Part shown: one piece after another, positions 27,227 through 35,951 of the stretch
How positions within the stretch are numbered: position 1 is the first letter of the stretch
How the letters are laid out: each line of letters starts with the position of its first letter
NCBI RefSeq assembly: GCF_029945925.1
Contig: NZ_JAQSDN010000039.1
Span: forward strand, 62,001 to 126,000
DNA from: Polaromonas sp.
GTDB taxonomy: Bacteria > Pseudomonadota > Gammaproteobacteria > Burkholderiales > Burkholderiaceae_C
Reading direction: 5' to 3'
Length of the DNA stretch: 64,000 bases
The notes under the pieces: model-generated
Database searches by the model: none
The model's input: only the letters and a program-made list of their open reading frames with translations
What the model was told of the DNA's origin: nothing
Position numbers and translations under genes: made by a program

Positions 27227-27691
27227 ATGACAAACCAGACCATGACCGAAAACAACGAGGCCCGCAGGCGCTGGCTGGCCGTGCTGGCACGCGCCACCCG
27301 GCCCGAACTTGAAAAGGCGTGGGCTCTCCTGGGTGCCCTGCCGCCGCTGGAGCATGTCCGGCCTGCCGAATCGGGCATGGTCATGCTGCGCGGCCGGGTC
27401 GGGGGGACCGGCGACGCCTTCAACCTCGGGGAGGCCAGTGTGACGCGTTGTGCCCTGCGCGTCGGCACGGGTGCGCTGGGCGTGGGTTACGCCCTGGGAC
27501 GTGATCGCCGCAAGGCCGAACTGATTGCCGTGCTTGATGCGCTGCTGCAGGACCCCACGCGCCACGCAGACCTCATGCATGCGGTGGTCGAGCCGCTGGC
27601 CAGGCAACAGGCCGCGCAGCGGGATGCGACCAGCCGCGCGGCGGCCGCTTCGAAAGTTGAATTTTTCACGTTTGTGCGGGGCCAGGCATGA
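27227..27691 (+). CDS. phnG: C-P lyase complex subunit PhnG
   Basis: The 154-residue protein (149 from the in-frame ATG at 27242) is PhnG: ARRRWLAVLARATRPELEKA at the start and the conserved NLGEASVTRCALRVGTGALG at about residue 65. PhnG, H, I and J form the C-P lyase core; with PhnI it helps attach the phosphonate to ATP-derived ribose. It is the first gene of the seven-gene phnG-M operon and overlaps phnH by four bases. Neither candidate start has a strong ribosome-binding site. Confidence 0.93.
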   Translation: MTNQTMTENNEARRRWLAVLARATRPELEKAWALLGALPPLEHVRPAESGMVMLRGRVGGTGDAFNLGEASVTRCALRVGTGALGVGYALGRDRRKAELIAVLDALLQDPTRHADLMHAVVEPLARQQAAQRDATSRAAAASKVEFFTFVRGQA

Positions 27692-28290
27692 ATCAGAACC
27701 AGCCACTGAGTGCCGGCTTCGCCGATCCGGTGCATGACGCACAGACTGCCTTTCGCCGTGTGCTCGATGCGCTGTCACGGCCGGGCCGGCGCTTTGTTCT
27801 AGGCGCTGCGGTCCCGGGTCTGACCCTGGGCCCGGCGATGGCGCATCTGCTGCTCGCATTGACCGACGACGATACCCCGGTATGGTGGCAGCGCGATGAG
27901 GGCGCCGCCCCGGACTGGCTGCGTTTTCACACCGGTGCGGGCCGGGCGGCCGCGCCGCAAGAGGCGGCGTTTGCCGTGCTCGTTGATGCAGGGGCCATGC
28001 CGCCGCTGGACAGTTTTGCGCCAGGCTCGGCGCAGGCGCCCGAACGTTCGGCCACCCTGCTGGTGGAAGTCCCCTCGCTGGATGACGGCCCGGCCGTCGA
28101 GTGGCGTGGTCCCGGCATCCAGGACATGCAGACGGTGCGTATTGCCGGCCTGCCCGACCATTTCTGGACGCAGTGGCAAGCCAACCACGCCGCGTTTCCG
28201 CAAGGGGTGGACATTGTTTTTACCTGCGCAGACCTGGCGCTGGGGCTGCCGCGCACGACCCGCGTGCGGCGTCTGGAAGAAGTCCTATGA
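27688..28290 (+). CDS. phnH: C-P lyase complex subunit PhnH
   Basis: The 200-residue subunit has the family opening GFADPVHDAQTAFRRVLDAL SRPG pattern and the segment RGPGIQDMQTVRIAGLPDHF near residue 134. PhnH is a PLP-transferase-fold protein without the cofactor and acts as a structural partner in the core complex. It overlaps phnG by ATGA. Immediately after its stop lies a short inverted copy of the GC-rich repeat, which separates it from phnI. Confidence 0.93.
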   Translation: MNQNQPLSAGFADPVHDAQTAFRRVLDALSRPGRRFVLGAAVPGLTLGPAMAHLLLALTDDDTPVWWQRDEGAAPDWLRFHTGAGRAAAPQEAAFAVLVDAGAMPPLDSFAPGSAQAPERSATLLVEVPSLDDGPAVEWRGPGIQDMQTVRIAGLPDHFWTQWQANHAAFPQGVDIVFTCADLALGLPRTTRVRRLEEVL

Positions 28291-28360
28291 GCCCCCACGC
28301 TCTCATTCGTTCGCTGCCCCCCGAGGGGGCGCAGGCCGCCTTTGAGGCGGCTCGGCAGGA
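28291..28360 (+). repeat. stop-adjacent GC-rich repeat, copy E (short)
   Basis: Begins at the base after the phnH stop: GCCCCCACGCTCTCATTCGT, then GCTGCCCCCCGAGGGGGCGC and a second hairpin GCCGCC-TTTGA-GGCGGC. It matches copies A and B in the same stop-to-repeat orientation and interrupts an otherwise overlapping operon. Confidence 0.75.
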
Positions 28361-28368
28361 GGCCTGAA

Positions 28369-29529
28369 ATGTATGTAGCCGTCAAGGGCGGCACCGCCGC
28401 CATCGAAAACTCATGGCACCTGCTCGCCGCGCAGCGCCGCGGTGATACCGCGCTGCCGGAACTGTCGGTGGACCAGATCCGCACGCAGCTGTCGCTGGCG
28501 GTGGATCGCGTCATGTCCGAGGGCTCCCTGTACGACCCCGAACTGGCCGCCCTGGCGATCAAGCAGGCCAGTGGCGACCTGATCGAGGCGATTTTCCTGC
28601 TGCGTGCCTACCGCACCACCTTGCCGCGTTTTGGCTACAGCCTGCCGCTGGACACCGCACAGATGAACCTGACACGCCGCGTCTCGGCCACGTTCAAGGA
28701 TGTGCCCGGCGGCCAGGTGCTAGGCGCCACCTATGACTACACCCAGCGCCTGCTCGACTTCGCCTTGCTGGCCGAAGGTGGCGGTGACCAGGAGGCGCCA
28801 GCGCCCCAGGCTGCGGCGCCGGCCTTGCCGGCCAGCATGCCGCGTGTCAACGAATTGATGGCGCGTGAAGGCCTGATGGAGACACCGCGCCCCGTCGCAG
28901 ACGGCGAGCCGGGCGACCTGACGCGTGAGCCCCTGATGTTTCCGGCCGACCGGCCGCTGCGCCTGCAGGCCCTGGCGCGCGGCGATGAAGGCTGGTTGTT
29001 GGGCCTGGGGTATTCCACCCAGCGCGGTTATGCCAATGCCCATCCGTTTGCCGGTGAAATCCGGCGCGGCACCGTGTCGGTGGAAATTCTGGCCGACGAG
29101 CTTGGCTTTGCGATTGATATCGGCGAGGTGGAAGTCACCGAGTGCCAGATGATCAACCAGTTTGCCGGCAACCGCGAGGTGCCGCCGCAGTTCACCCAGG
29201 GCTACGGCCTGGCGTTTGGCGGGGCCGAACGCAAGAGCATGGCGATGGCGCTGGTCGATCGCGCACTGCGTGCGCGCGAACTGGGCGAGCTGGCCGTGGC
29301 GCCGGCGCAGGACGAGGAGTTCGTGCTGTCCCATGCCGACAGCCTGGAGGCCTCCGGCTTTGTGCAGCACCTGAAGCTGCCGCATTACGTGGATTTCCAG
29401 TCCGAGCTGGAACTGGTGCGTCGGCTGCGTGCCGCCCATGCGCAGGAAGGGCAGGATGACAAACACGCAGACCAGGGCGGTGTGGCGCCTACCCCCCACG
29501 CCGAACCGGCGATACAGAAAGCAGCATGA
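28369..29529 (+). CDS. phnI: C-P lyase complex subunit PhnI
   Basis: The 386-residue PhnI starts MYVAVKGGTAAIENSW and contains VDRVMSEGSLYDPELAALAI and EVEVTECQMINQFAGNREVP, both characteristic. PhnI is the nucleosidase component that, with PhnG, H and L, exchanges the adenine of ATP for the phosphonate. AGGAGG lies just upstream of ATG 28369, within the end of the repeat. The C-terminal 30 residues are variable. The stop overlaps the phnJ start. Confidence 0.94.
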   Translation: MYVAVKGGTAAIENSWHLLAAQRRGDTALPELSVDQIRTQLSLAVDRVMSEGSLYDPELAALAIKQASGDLIEAIFLLRAYRTTLPRFGYSLPLDTAQMNLTRRVSATFKDVPGGQVLGATYDYTQRLLDFALLAEGGGDQEAPAPQAAAPALPASMPRVNELMAREGLMETPRPVADGEPGDLTREPLMFPADRPLRLQALARGDEGWLLGLGYSTQRGYANAHPFAGEIRRGTVSVEILADELGFAIDIGEVEVTECQMINQFAGNREVPPQFTQGYGLAFGGAERKSMAMALVDRALRARELGELAVAPAQDEEFVLSHADSLEASGFVQHLKLPHYVDFQSELELVRRLRAAHAQEGQDDKHADQGGVAPTPHAEPAIQKAA

Positions 29530-30431
29530 TGGACGAGCATTACAACTTCGGATTTCTGGACGAACGGACCAAAAAAATGATTCGCCGCGCCATGCTCAAG
29601 GCGGTCGCCATTCCGGGCTACCAAGTGCCTTTCGGCTCGCGGGAAATGCCGTTCGCCTACGGCTGGGGCACCGGCGGTGTGCAGGTCACGGCCAGCATCA
29701 TTGGCCGCGATGATGTGCTCAAGGTGATTGACCAGGGTGCCGACGACACGACCAATGCGGTCAACATCCGCCGCTTTTTTGCGCGCACCACCGGTGTGCC
29801 AACGACGGAGAAAACCGCTGAGGCCACCATCATCCAGACGCGGCACCGCATTCCGGAAGCTGCCTTGAGCGAAGCGCAAACCATTGTTTACCAGGTGCCC
29901 ATGCCGGAACCGCTGTTCCGGCTGGAGCCGCGCCGCCTCGAAACCATCACCATGCATGCGCTGGGGGAATACGGCCTGATGAACGTCAAGCTCTATGAGG
30001 ACATCGCCCAGCTCGGCGCCATCTCCAAGACCTACGATTACCCGGTGCTGGTCAATGAGCGCTACCTGACCTCGCCTTCGCCGATACCGAAGTTCGACAA
30101 CCCCAAGATGCACATGAACCCGGCCTTGCAGCTGTTCGGGGCAGGCCGGGAAAAACGCATTTACGCCATCCCGCCCTACACCGCTGTGCGCAGCCTGGAT
30201 TTTGAGGACCACCCGTTTGAAGTGCAGCGCTGGGAGCATGCCTGCGCCCTGTGTGGCGCGGCGGAAAGTTTTCTCGACGAAATGATTGTGGATGACGAAG
30301 GCAGCCGCCTGTTTGTCTGTTCGGACAGTGACTTCTGCAGTGGGCGCCGCGAGGCCGGCCATGTGGGCACGCAGCAGGCCGTGCAGATGCCGGACGCGCT
30401 GGTGCGCCCGGCGGTGGAGGGCGCGCGATGA
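29526..30431 (+). CDS. phnJ: alpha-D-ribose 1-methylphosphonate 5-phosphate C-P lyase PhnJ
   Basis: The 301-residue radical-SAM enzyme cleaves the C-P bond. The iron-sulfur ligands form a CX2CX21CX5C set at Cys240, Cys243, Cys265 and Cys271, each one position before the E. coli residues. Gly31 in IPGYQVPFGSREMP matches the proposed glycyl-radical residue. The gene overlaps both phnI and phnK by four bases. With all catalytic residues intact this locus should be functional. Confidence 0.96.
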   Translation: MMDEHYNFGFLDERTKKMIRRAMLKAVAIPGYQVPFGSREMPFAYGWGTGGVQVTASIIGRDDVLKVIDQGADDTTNAVNIRRFFARTTGVPTTEKTAEATIIQTRHRIPEAALSEAQTIVYQVPMPEPLFRLEPRRLETITMHALGEYGLMNVKLYEDIAQLGAISKTYDYPVLVNERYLTSPSPIPKFDNPKMHMNPALQLFGAGREKRIYAIPPYTAVRSLDFEDHPFEVQRWEHACALCGAAESFLDEMIVDDEGSRLFVCSDSDFCSGRREAGHVGTQQAVQMPDALVRPAVEGAR

Positions 30432-31252
30432 GCAGCGATCTTCTCCTGTCCGTACGCGACGCCGGCAAGCAGTTCATGCAGGGCCAACGCCTGCGCTGGG
30501 CCTGCCGCGGCGTGAGTTTTGACCTTTACCCCGGCGAGGTGCTGGCCGTTGTCGGTGAATCCGGCTCCGGCAAGTCCACGCTGCTGCGCCTGCTGGCGTC
30601 GCGTCTGGCGTGCGACGAAGGCTCGGTGCATTACGACCTGCGGGAGGAGGCCGGCAGCGGCGTCGCCGCAGCACGCGGCGCGTCCGGGCTGGTGGATCTG
30701 GCCGGGTTGTCCGAAGCGCGGCTGCGCTGGCTGGCCCGCACCGACTGGGGCTTTGTCGAACAGCATGCGCGCGACGGCCTGCGCATGAATGTGTCGGGCG
30801 GCGCCAATATCGGCGAACGCATGATGGCCCTGGGCGCGCGCCACTACGGCAAGCTGCGCGGCGAGGCCCTGAGCTGGATGGAACGTGTCGAACTCGACGT
30901 GGACCGCATCGACGACCTGCCCGGCACCTACTCGGGCGGCATGCAGCAGCGCCTGCAGATAGCCCGCAACCTGGTGACCCATCCGCGCCTGGTCTTCATG
31001 GACGAACCGACCACCGGGCTGGATGTCTCGGTACAGGCGCGGCTGCTCGATCTGCTGCGCGAGCTGGTCGACCAGCTGCATCTGGCGGCCGTGATTGTCA
31101 CGCACGATCTCGCGGTGGCGCGCCTGCTGGCGCACCGCATGCTGGTCATGAAAGACGGCTGCGTGGTCGAGCAGGGCCTGACCGACCGCGTGCTCGACGA
31201 CCCGCAGCATCCCTACACCCAGCTGCTGGTGTCTTCCGTTCTCACCCCCTGA
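30428..31252 (+). CDS. phnK: C-P lyase system ATP-binding protein PhnK
   Basis: A 274-residue ABC-type ATPase, not part of a transporter, that docks on the C-P lyase core. Motifs: Walker [21 protein letters not shown], signature TYSGGMQQRLQIARNLVTHP, Walker B VFMDEPTTGLDVSVQ. The segment DWGFVEQHARDGLRMNVSGG is typical of PhnK. It overlaps phnJ by ATGA and is followed by phnL after 20 bases. Confidence 0.93.
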   Translation: MSSDLLLSVRDAGKQFMQGQRLRWACRGVSFDLYPGEVLAVVGESGSGKSTLLRLLASRLACDEGSVHYDLREEAGSGVAAARGASGLVDLAGLSEARLRWLARTDWGFVEQHARDGLRMNVSGGANIGERMMALGARHYGKLRGEALSWMERVELDVDRIDDLPGTYSGGMQQRLQIARNLVTHPRLVFMDEPTTGLDVSVQARLLDLLRELVDQLHLAAVIVTHDLAVARLLAHRMLVMKDGCVVEQGLTDRVLDDPQHPYTQLLVSSVLTP

Positions 31253-31272
31253 TTCGCCAAACTTGCATCACC

Positions 31273-31971
31273 ATGACTTCTGTCCTTGAAACCAGCGACC
31301 TTTCCAAGACTTTCACCCTGCACGCGCGTGGTGGCCTGGCGCTGCCTGTTTTTTCCGGCATCAGCCTGAGCGTCAGCCCGGGCGAGTGCCTGGCCTTGAC
31401 CGGTCATTCCGGCAGCGGAAAAAGTTCGCTGCTGCGCTGCCTGTACGGCAATTACAGCGCCAGCAGCGGAGAGGTGCGCATCCGCCACCAGGACCAGTGG
31501 ATCAGCCTGTCCGCGGCAGCGCCACGCGAGGTGCTGGATGTACGGCGCCGCACGCTCGGTTATGTCTCGCAGTTCCTGCGCGTGATTCCCCGGGTCTCGA
31601 CGCTGGACATCGTGGCCGAGCCACTGCGCCGTCTTGGGGTGGCCGCCGACGAGGCGCGCGATCAGGCCGCGCAATGGCTGGCGCGCCTGAACCTGCACGA
31701 GCGCCTCTGGCATTTGCCGCCCGCGACTTTTTCAGGTGGTGAGCAGCAGCGCGTGAACATCGCGCATGGCCTGATCGCCAACCATCCCGTGCTGTTGCTC
31801 GACGAACCAACCGCCTCGCTGGATGCCGACAACCGCCGCGTTGTGGTGGAGCTGATTCATGCAGCACGTGCGCGTGGGGCCGCTGTGGTCGGCATTTTTC
31901 ACGACGACGAAGTTCGCGAAGCGGTGGCCAGCCGCTGCCTGGATGTCGAGCACTATCGAAAATCAAACTGA
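31273..31971 (+). CDS. phnL: C-P lyase system ATP-binding protein PhnL
   Basis: The 232-residue ATPase has Walker A GHSGSGKSSLLRCLYGNY, the PhnL segment TLGYVSQFLRVIPRVSTLDI, signature TFSGGEQQRVNIAHGLIANH and Walker B VLLLDEPTASLDADN. PhnL joins the core complex in the ATP-dependent first reaction. It ends HDDEVREAVASRCLDVEHY. ATG 31273 is chosen as the first start after the phnK stop. Confidence 0.93.
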   Translation: MTSVLETSDLSKTFTLHARGGLALPVFSGISLSVSPGECLALTGHSGSGKSSLLRCLYGNYSASSGEVRIRHQDQWISLSAAAPREVLDVRRRTLGYVSQFLRVIPRVSTLDIVAEPLRRLGVAADEARDQAAQWLARLNLHERLWHLPPATFSGGEQQRVNIAHGLIANHPVLLLDEPTASLDADNRRVVVELIHAARARGAAVVGIFHDDEVREAVASRCLDVEHYRKSN

Positions 31972-31985
31972 ACCGGAAGATCCCC

Positions 31986-33125
31986 ATGAAGCAGAAAATC
32001 ATCAGGAACGCAAGAATTGTCACGGCCAGCGAAGAGTTCACCGGCTGTCTGGTGGTCGAGGGTGGCCTCATCCGCACCATTGAGCGCGGCGACACCTCGG
32101 TCACCGGTGCGCAAGACTGGGCCGGCGACTGGCTGCTGCCCGGCCTCGTCGAGCTGCACACCGACAACCTCGAAAAACACCTGGTGCCGCGGCCCGGCGT
32201 GTTGTGGAACGCCCATTCCGCCACGGTCATGCACGACGCGCTCTGCGCGGCTGCCGGCATCATCACGGTGCTCGATTCGGTTGTGATCGGGGACATGGAC
32301 CAGGGCGGCACACGCAGCCAGACCCAGCATGTGTCGATCGAGGCCCTGCACGAGTGCCGCGCCGAAGGCCTGCTGCGGGTCGAGCACCTGCTGCACCTGC
32401 GTTGCGAGGTCTCGGCCCCCGACATCGTGGAGGTGTTCGAGCACTATGCCGACGACTCCCTGCTCGAACTGGTCAGCGTGATGGACCACACGCCGGGCCA
32501 GCGCCAGTGGCGCGATCTCGGCAAGTACCGGCGCTATGCCGAGCGTTACGGCAGCTTCAACGACGCGGAATATGACACCCTGGTCCAGGAGCGTCGGGTG
32601 CACCAGGAGCGTTTTGCCATTCCCAACCGCGCGGCCGTTATTGCCGGCAGCCGCGCCCGTGGCCTGCCGGTGGCGAGCCACGATGACACGGAAGTGGCGC
32701 ATGTCGAGCAGGCGAGCCAGGAGGGCATTGCCATCTCGGAGTTTCCGACCACCGTGGCCGCCGCCCGGGCGGCCCGGGATGCCGGGATGGGCATCGTCAT
32801 GGGCGGACCCAACCTGGTCAAGGGTGGCTCGCATTCGGGCAATGTGTCGGCGGCTGAACTGGCGCAGCTTGATCTGCTCGACATTTTTTCGTCGGACTAC
32901 GTGCCCGCCAGCTTGCTGCAGTCGGCCTTTCTGCTGCGCGATACGGCCGGCTGGAGCCTGCCCAAGGCAGTCAATACCGTCACGCGCAACCCGGCCCGCG
33001 CCATTGGCCTGACGGACCGCGGTGAGCTGGCCCCCGGCCTGCGCGCCGACCTGATCCGGGTCCGGATGAGCGGCGGCATGCCCATCGTGCGGGCCGCCTG
33101 GCACCAGGGTGTGCGCGCATTCTGA
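31986..33125 (+). CDS. phnM: alpha-D-ribose 1-methylphosphonate 5-triphosphate diphosphatase PhnM
   Basis: The 379-residue metal-dependent amidohydrolase-fold enzyme removes pyrophosphate from ribose 1-methylphosphonate 5-triphosphate. Metal ligands are seen in LPGLVELHTDNLEKH near residue 53, in SHDDTEVAHVEQA, and in VMGGPNLVKGGSHSGNVSA; the end VTRNPARAIGLTDRGELAPG is typical. It is the last gene of the phnG-M operon. A GC-rich run of C then G residues follows at about 33134-33150 and may form a hairpin. Confidence 0.95.
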   Translation: MKQKIIRNARIVTASEEFTGCLVVEGGLIRTIERGDTSVTGAQDWAGDWLLPGLVELHTDNLEKHLVPRPGVLWNAHSATVMHDALCAAAGIITVLDSVVIGDMDQGGTRSQTQHVSIEALHECRAEGLLRVEHLLHLRCEVSAPDIVEVFEHYADDSLLELVSVMDHTPGQRQWRDLGKYRRYAERYGSFNDAEYDTLVQERRVHQERFAIPNRAAVIAGSRARGLPVASHDDTEVAHVEQASQEGIAISEFPTTVAAARAARDAGMGIVMGGPNLVKGGSHSGNVSAAELAQLDLLDIFSSDYVPASLLQSAFLLRDTAGWSLPKAVNTVTRNPARAIGLTDRGELAPGLRADLIRVRMSGGMPIVRAAWHQGVRAF

Positions 33126-33275
33126 GCGTGCCGGCCCCCCCCGGGGGGCGTGTCAGCCGGTCACCTACAAGCGATCGGGCTGTCGGCTGACTTTCCGGAA
33201 TTTTTCTCGTCTTCTAAAGTGCAGCCATCCGTTTTATCGTTCATATGCCACCCATGTGTACAAGGAGCTGCTGCC

Positions 33276-33506
33276 ATGCAAGTCGACGCCCCCAGCGCCA
33301 ATCCTTTCATGTTGATGATGACGCCCCAAAAGGTGCTGGAGGCGATGAAGAAGTCTGATGGCCTGCGGCGCCTGCAACACCAGGTGTTTCACCCGCTGGA
33401 CAGCCGCCCCGCTTTTCAGGAGGATGCGGAGCTTGCCGCTTTTGATGAGGCGATTGAACGCGCCAGCCTGGTCCTCCCCGAAGGGGAGAGCGCGCCACCG
33501 GCGTGA
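33276..33506 (+). CDS. small conserved hypothetical protein
   Basis: A 76-residue protein starting MQVDAPSANPFMLMMTPQKV, with a strong AAGGAG at 33262-33267. It has no signal peptide, cysteine pair or known motif; the second half is acidic (FQEDAELAAFDEAIERASL). Similar short proteins occur in related genera to my recollection, but no function is known. It lies between phnM and the convergent gor. Confidence 0.65.
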   Translation: MQVDAPSANPFMLMMTPQKVLEAMKKSDGLRRLQHQVFHPLDSRPAFQEDAELAAFDEAIERASLVLPEGESAPPA

Positions 33507-33518
33507 CGACCAGACTGC

Positions 33519-34901
33519 TCAGGGCGCACGCGCCGGCTCTTTCATCGGCTCGCGCATCGTGACAAACTCCTCCGCCGCCGTCGGGTGGATGCCGATGGTG
33601 CTGTCGAAAATCGCCTTGGTCGCACCGGCCTTCATGGCTACCGCGAAACCCTGAACCACCTCGCCCGCGTCGGCCCCCACCATGTGCAGGCCGACCACGC
33701 GGTCCGAAGCGTCGTCCACCACCAGCTTCATCAGCGTGCGCTCGGTGCTGCCGCTCAGGGTGTGCTTGAGTGCCTTGAACTCGCTGCGGTAAATGCTGAC
33801 CTTGCCGAATTCCTTGCGCGCATCGGCTTCCGAATAACCCACGGTGCCAATGTTCGGGTGGGTGAACACCGCGGTCGGGATGAAGTCGTAACTCATGCGG
33901 CGCGGCTTCTTGCCGGCCGCGGCGCCAAACAGGTGGTCGACCACCACCATGGCCTCGCCCAGCGCCACCGGCGTCAGCTGGATGCGTGCGGTCACGTCGC
34001 CCAGCGCGTAGATCGACGGCACCGAGGTCTGGTAGTGGGCATTGACCTCGATGGCCCCCTGGTGGTTGAGCGGGACACCCGCGTTTTCCAGGCCCAGGCC
34101 GGCCACGTTGGGCAGGCGGCCGGTCGCGTACAGCACGGCATCGACCGTGGTGCTGCTGCCGTCCTGCAGTTGCACGTGCAGCCCGTCCGCCGCCTGGCTG
34201 ATGGCCGCCACATCGGCGTGCAGCCGCAAGTCCACGCCGGTCTTGAGCATTTCCGCGGCCACGAAGGTCCGCACTTCCGCGTCGAAGCCGCGCAACACCT
34301 GGGCGCCGCGGTAAAGCTGGGTGACCTTGGCACCCAGGCCGTTGAAGATGGAGGCAAATTCGCAGGCGATGTAGCCGCCGCCCACCACCAGAAGGCGCGC
34401 GGGGAAAGGCGTTATGTCGAAAATCTGGTCCGAGGTGATCACCAGCTCACGGCCCTTCACCTCGGGCAGGCTGGGCCGGCCGCCGGTGGCGACCAGGATG
34501 TGTTTGGCGGTGTAGCGGCTGCCTTCCACCTCGACCGTGTGGGCGTCGGCCAGGGTGGCCCAGCCCTCGATGATCTGCACGCCCGAGCCCTGGAGCAGCT
34601 GGATGTACACGCCGTTGAGGCGCGAAATTTCAAGCGCCCGGTTGGTCTTGAGTCGCTCCCAGTGGAACACCGGCGCCTCGCCGGTCCAGCCGAAGCCGCG
34701 CGACTCTTCAAAGGCTTCGGCATAGTGTGCCGCGTAGCTGTACAGTTTTTTGGGGATGCAGCCGACGTTGACGCAGGTGCCGCCCATGGCGGCCACCTCG
34801 GCCAGCGCCACGCGCGCGCCGCGCTGCGCGGCCATGCGCGCGGCGCGCACGCCGCCGCTGCCGCCGCCGATGACAAACAGGTCAAAGTCAAAATTTTTCA
34901 T
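33519..34901 (-). CDS. gor: glutathione-disulfide reductase
   Basis: The 460-residue flavoprotein reduces oxidised glutathione with NADPH. It has the FAD dinucleotide fold VIGGGSGGVRAARMAAQRGA, the redox disulfide in GGTCVNVGCIPKKLYSYAAH, the NADPH fold LLVVGGGYIACEFASIFNGL and the C-terminal catalytic His-Glu in GIHPTAAEEFVTMREP. The last segment is typical of Gor rather than lipoamide or mercuric reductase. ATG 34901 (MKNFDFDLFV) is preferred; an in-frame ATG at 34937 would add 12 residues. A 380-base gap lies upstream. Confidence 0.93.
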   Translation of the reverse strand: MKNFDFDLFVIGGGSGGVRAARMAAQRGARVALAEVAAMGGTCVNVGCIPKKLYSYAAHYAEAFEESRGFGWTGEAPVFHWERLKTNRALEISRLNGVYIQLLQGSGVQIIEGWATLADAHTVEVEGSRYTAKHILVATGGRPSLPEVKGRELVITSDQIFDITPFPARLLVVGGGYIACEFASIFNGLGAKVTQLYRGAQVLRGFDAEVRTFVAAEMLKTGVDLRLHADVAAISQAADGLHVQLQDGSSTTVDAVLYATGRLPNVAGLGLENAGVPLNHQGAIEVNAHYQTSVPSIYALGDVTARIQLTPVALGEAMVVVDHLFGAAAGKKPRRMSYDFIPTAVFTHPNIGTVGYSEADARKEFGKVSIYRSEFKALKHTLSGSTERTLMKLVVDDASDRVVGLHMVGADAGEVVQGFAVAMKAGATKAIFDSTIGIHPTAAEEFVTMREPMKEPARAP

Positions 34902-34976
34902 GGGTTGTGTTCTGTGTTCTTGCCGGAAAGGACTCAAGCATGCCTGCAGCGCCTTGAGCCTGCAAGGGACGGGGCT

Positions 34977-35035
34977 TTTGATATAAAAATGATAGCTGCC
35001 TTCGTACTACCCGCCTGGGCTTCGGGCTGATTGAA
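34977..35035 (-). repeat. dispersed AGCTAT-hairpin repeat, copy 3 (degenerate)
   Basis: ATGATAGCTGCCTTCGTAC followed by CCGCCTGGGCTTCGGGCTG aligns in reverse orientation with the repeat at 9154-9220, with several changes. Confidence 0.5.
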
Positions 35036-35164
35036 TGCTTGAGCCCAGGAACCGTCACCGGCGCTCAGGTTTGAAACTCCCGGAGTTCGTGCCTGATCCT
35101 GGCCCGCATCGAGGCCTTGCCTGGTTTTGTGCCCATGGTCAAAACCCCCGTCGGACTGGCAGCA

Positions 35165-35275
35165 TGAGCCGCCGGGCCGTTCCCAAGGCGAATACCGCAG
35201 CGCGTGGCGCGGAGGTCTACCAGTGAGCCGCCGGGCCGTTCCCAAGGCGGCTACCGCAGCGCGTGGCGCGGAGGT
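35165..35275 (+). repeat. tandem 52-base direct repeat
   Basis: Units at 35165-35216 and 35224-35275 begin TGAGCCGCCGGGCCGTTCCC and end GTGGCGCGGAGGT. They differ at two bases (AA versus GC at unit positions 27-28) and have a 59-base period. Each unit contains a TGA and a GGAGG, so they could have arisen by duplication of a gene-junction sequence. Confidence 0.85.
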
Positions 35276-35281
35276 GAGTGC

Positions 35282-35945
35282 ATGATCATTCCCACGTTTC
35301 ACGAGGGTGAACGTGCGGTGCAGGCGCGTATGGGCGTGCAGGAGCGGCGCAATCGCATGAACGGCGTGCTGCGCCATGCGGGCGCTTCTGGGTTTTCGGT
35401 GGAACTCAGCCAGAGTTTCGACAACTGCCCCAAGTACATCCAGGCACGTGAACCGGTGTATCTCGAAGACCGCCCCGATGCCGCCCCCGGTGCCGCGCCG
35501 GTGGTGCACGAGTTGTTGCAACTCGACGACGCGGCGCGCCGCATCGTCACCAGTGCCGACGCGTTTTTTATCGCCACGGTCTACGCCGGTGACACCATGC
35601 AGGCGGGCCGCGCCGCGGGCGTGGACGTGTCGCACCGCGGCGGCAAGCCCGGATTTGTGCGCCGGCAACTACTTTTTCAACACGCTGGGCAATATCTCGG
35701 TGAATCCGCGCGCCGGCCTGCTGTTCATTGATTTCGACAAGGGCGACCTGCTTTACCTGGCCGTCATGGCCGGAATCCTCTGGGACGGCCCCGAGCTGCA
35801 ATCCTTTGCCGGTGCGCAACGCCTGATGCGTTTCAGGGTGCAATCGATGCGCCTGGTGGAGTCCTCATGGCCCCTGCGCTGGGGCGGGGCGGAGCTGTCT
35901 CCCGCGCTGGAGGGTACCGGCGCCTGGACCCAAGCCCCATGCTGA
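35282..35945 (+). pseudogene. remnant of a pyridoxamine-phosphate-oxidase-like flavin-binding protein
   Basis: The frame starts MIIPTFHEGERAVQARMGVQ, typical of a large PNPOx-like family, but jumps at once to ERRNRMNGVLRHAGASGF and QSFDNCPKYIQARE. In intact relatives, as I recall them, about 100 residues of the first FMN-binding domain lie between, so an in-frame deletion is inferred. A second lesion lies near 35650-35665: the frame encoding SHRGGKPGFVR ends, and the expected PDxxGNYFFNTLGNISVNPR continues in the next frame to a stop at 35943. The missing joint segment and frame shift make a functional product unlikely. Confidence 0.75.
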
Positions 35946-35951
35946 ATCGCC

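Larger units (their letters stand above)
34902..35281. other. 380-base intergenic region with repeats
   Basis: No supported gene. It should contain the gor promoter (leftward), a degenerate dispersed repeat at about 34977-35035, and two near-identical 52-base units at 35165-35275 just before the pseudogene. Short frames crossing the units look like chance. Confidence 0.6.

Noticed and set aside
28291-28368. Small gene between phnH and phnI
   Set aside because: The frame starting just before 28369 is short and lies in a repeat; phnI has a good start with AGGAGG at its usual N-terminus.
33126-33160. C-run/G-run palindrome after phnM as a sixth copy of the stop-adjacent repeat
   Set aside because: Only a short GC inverted run is shared; the flanking conserved segments are missing, so it is not counted as a copy.
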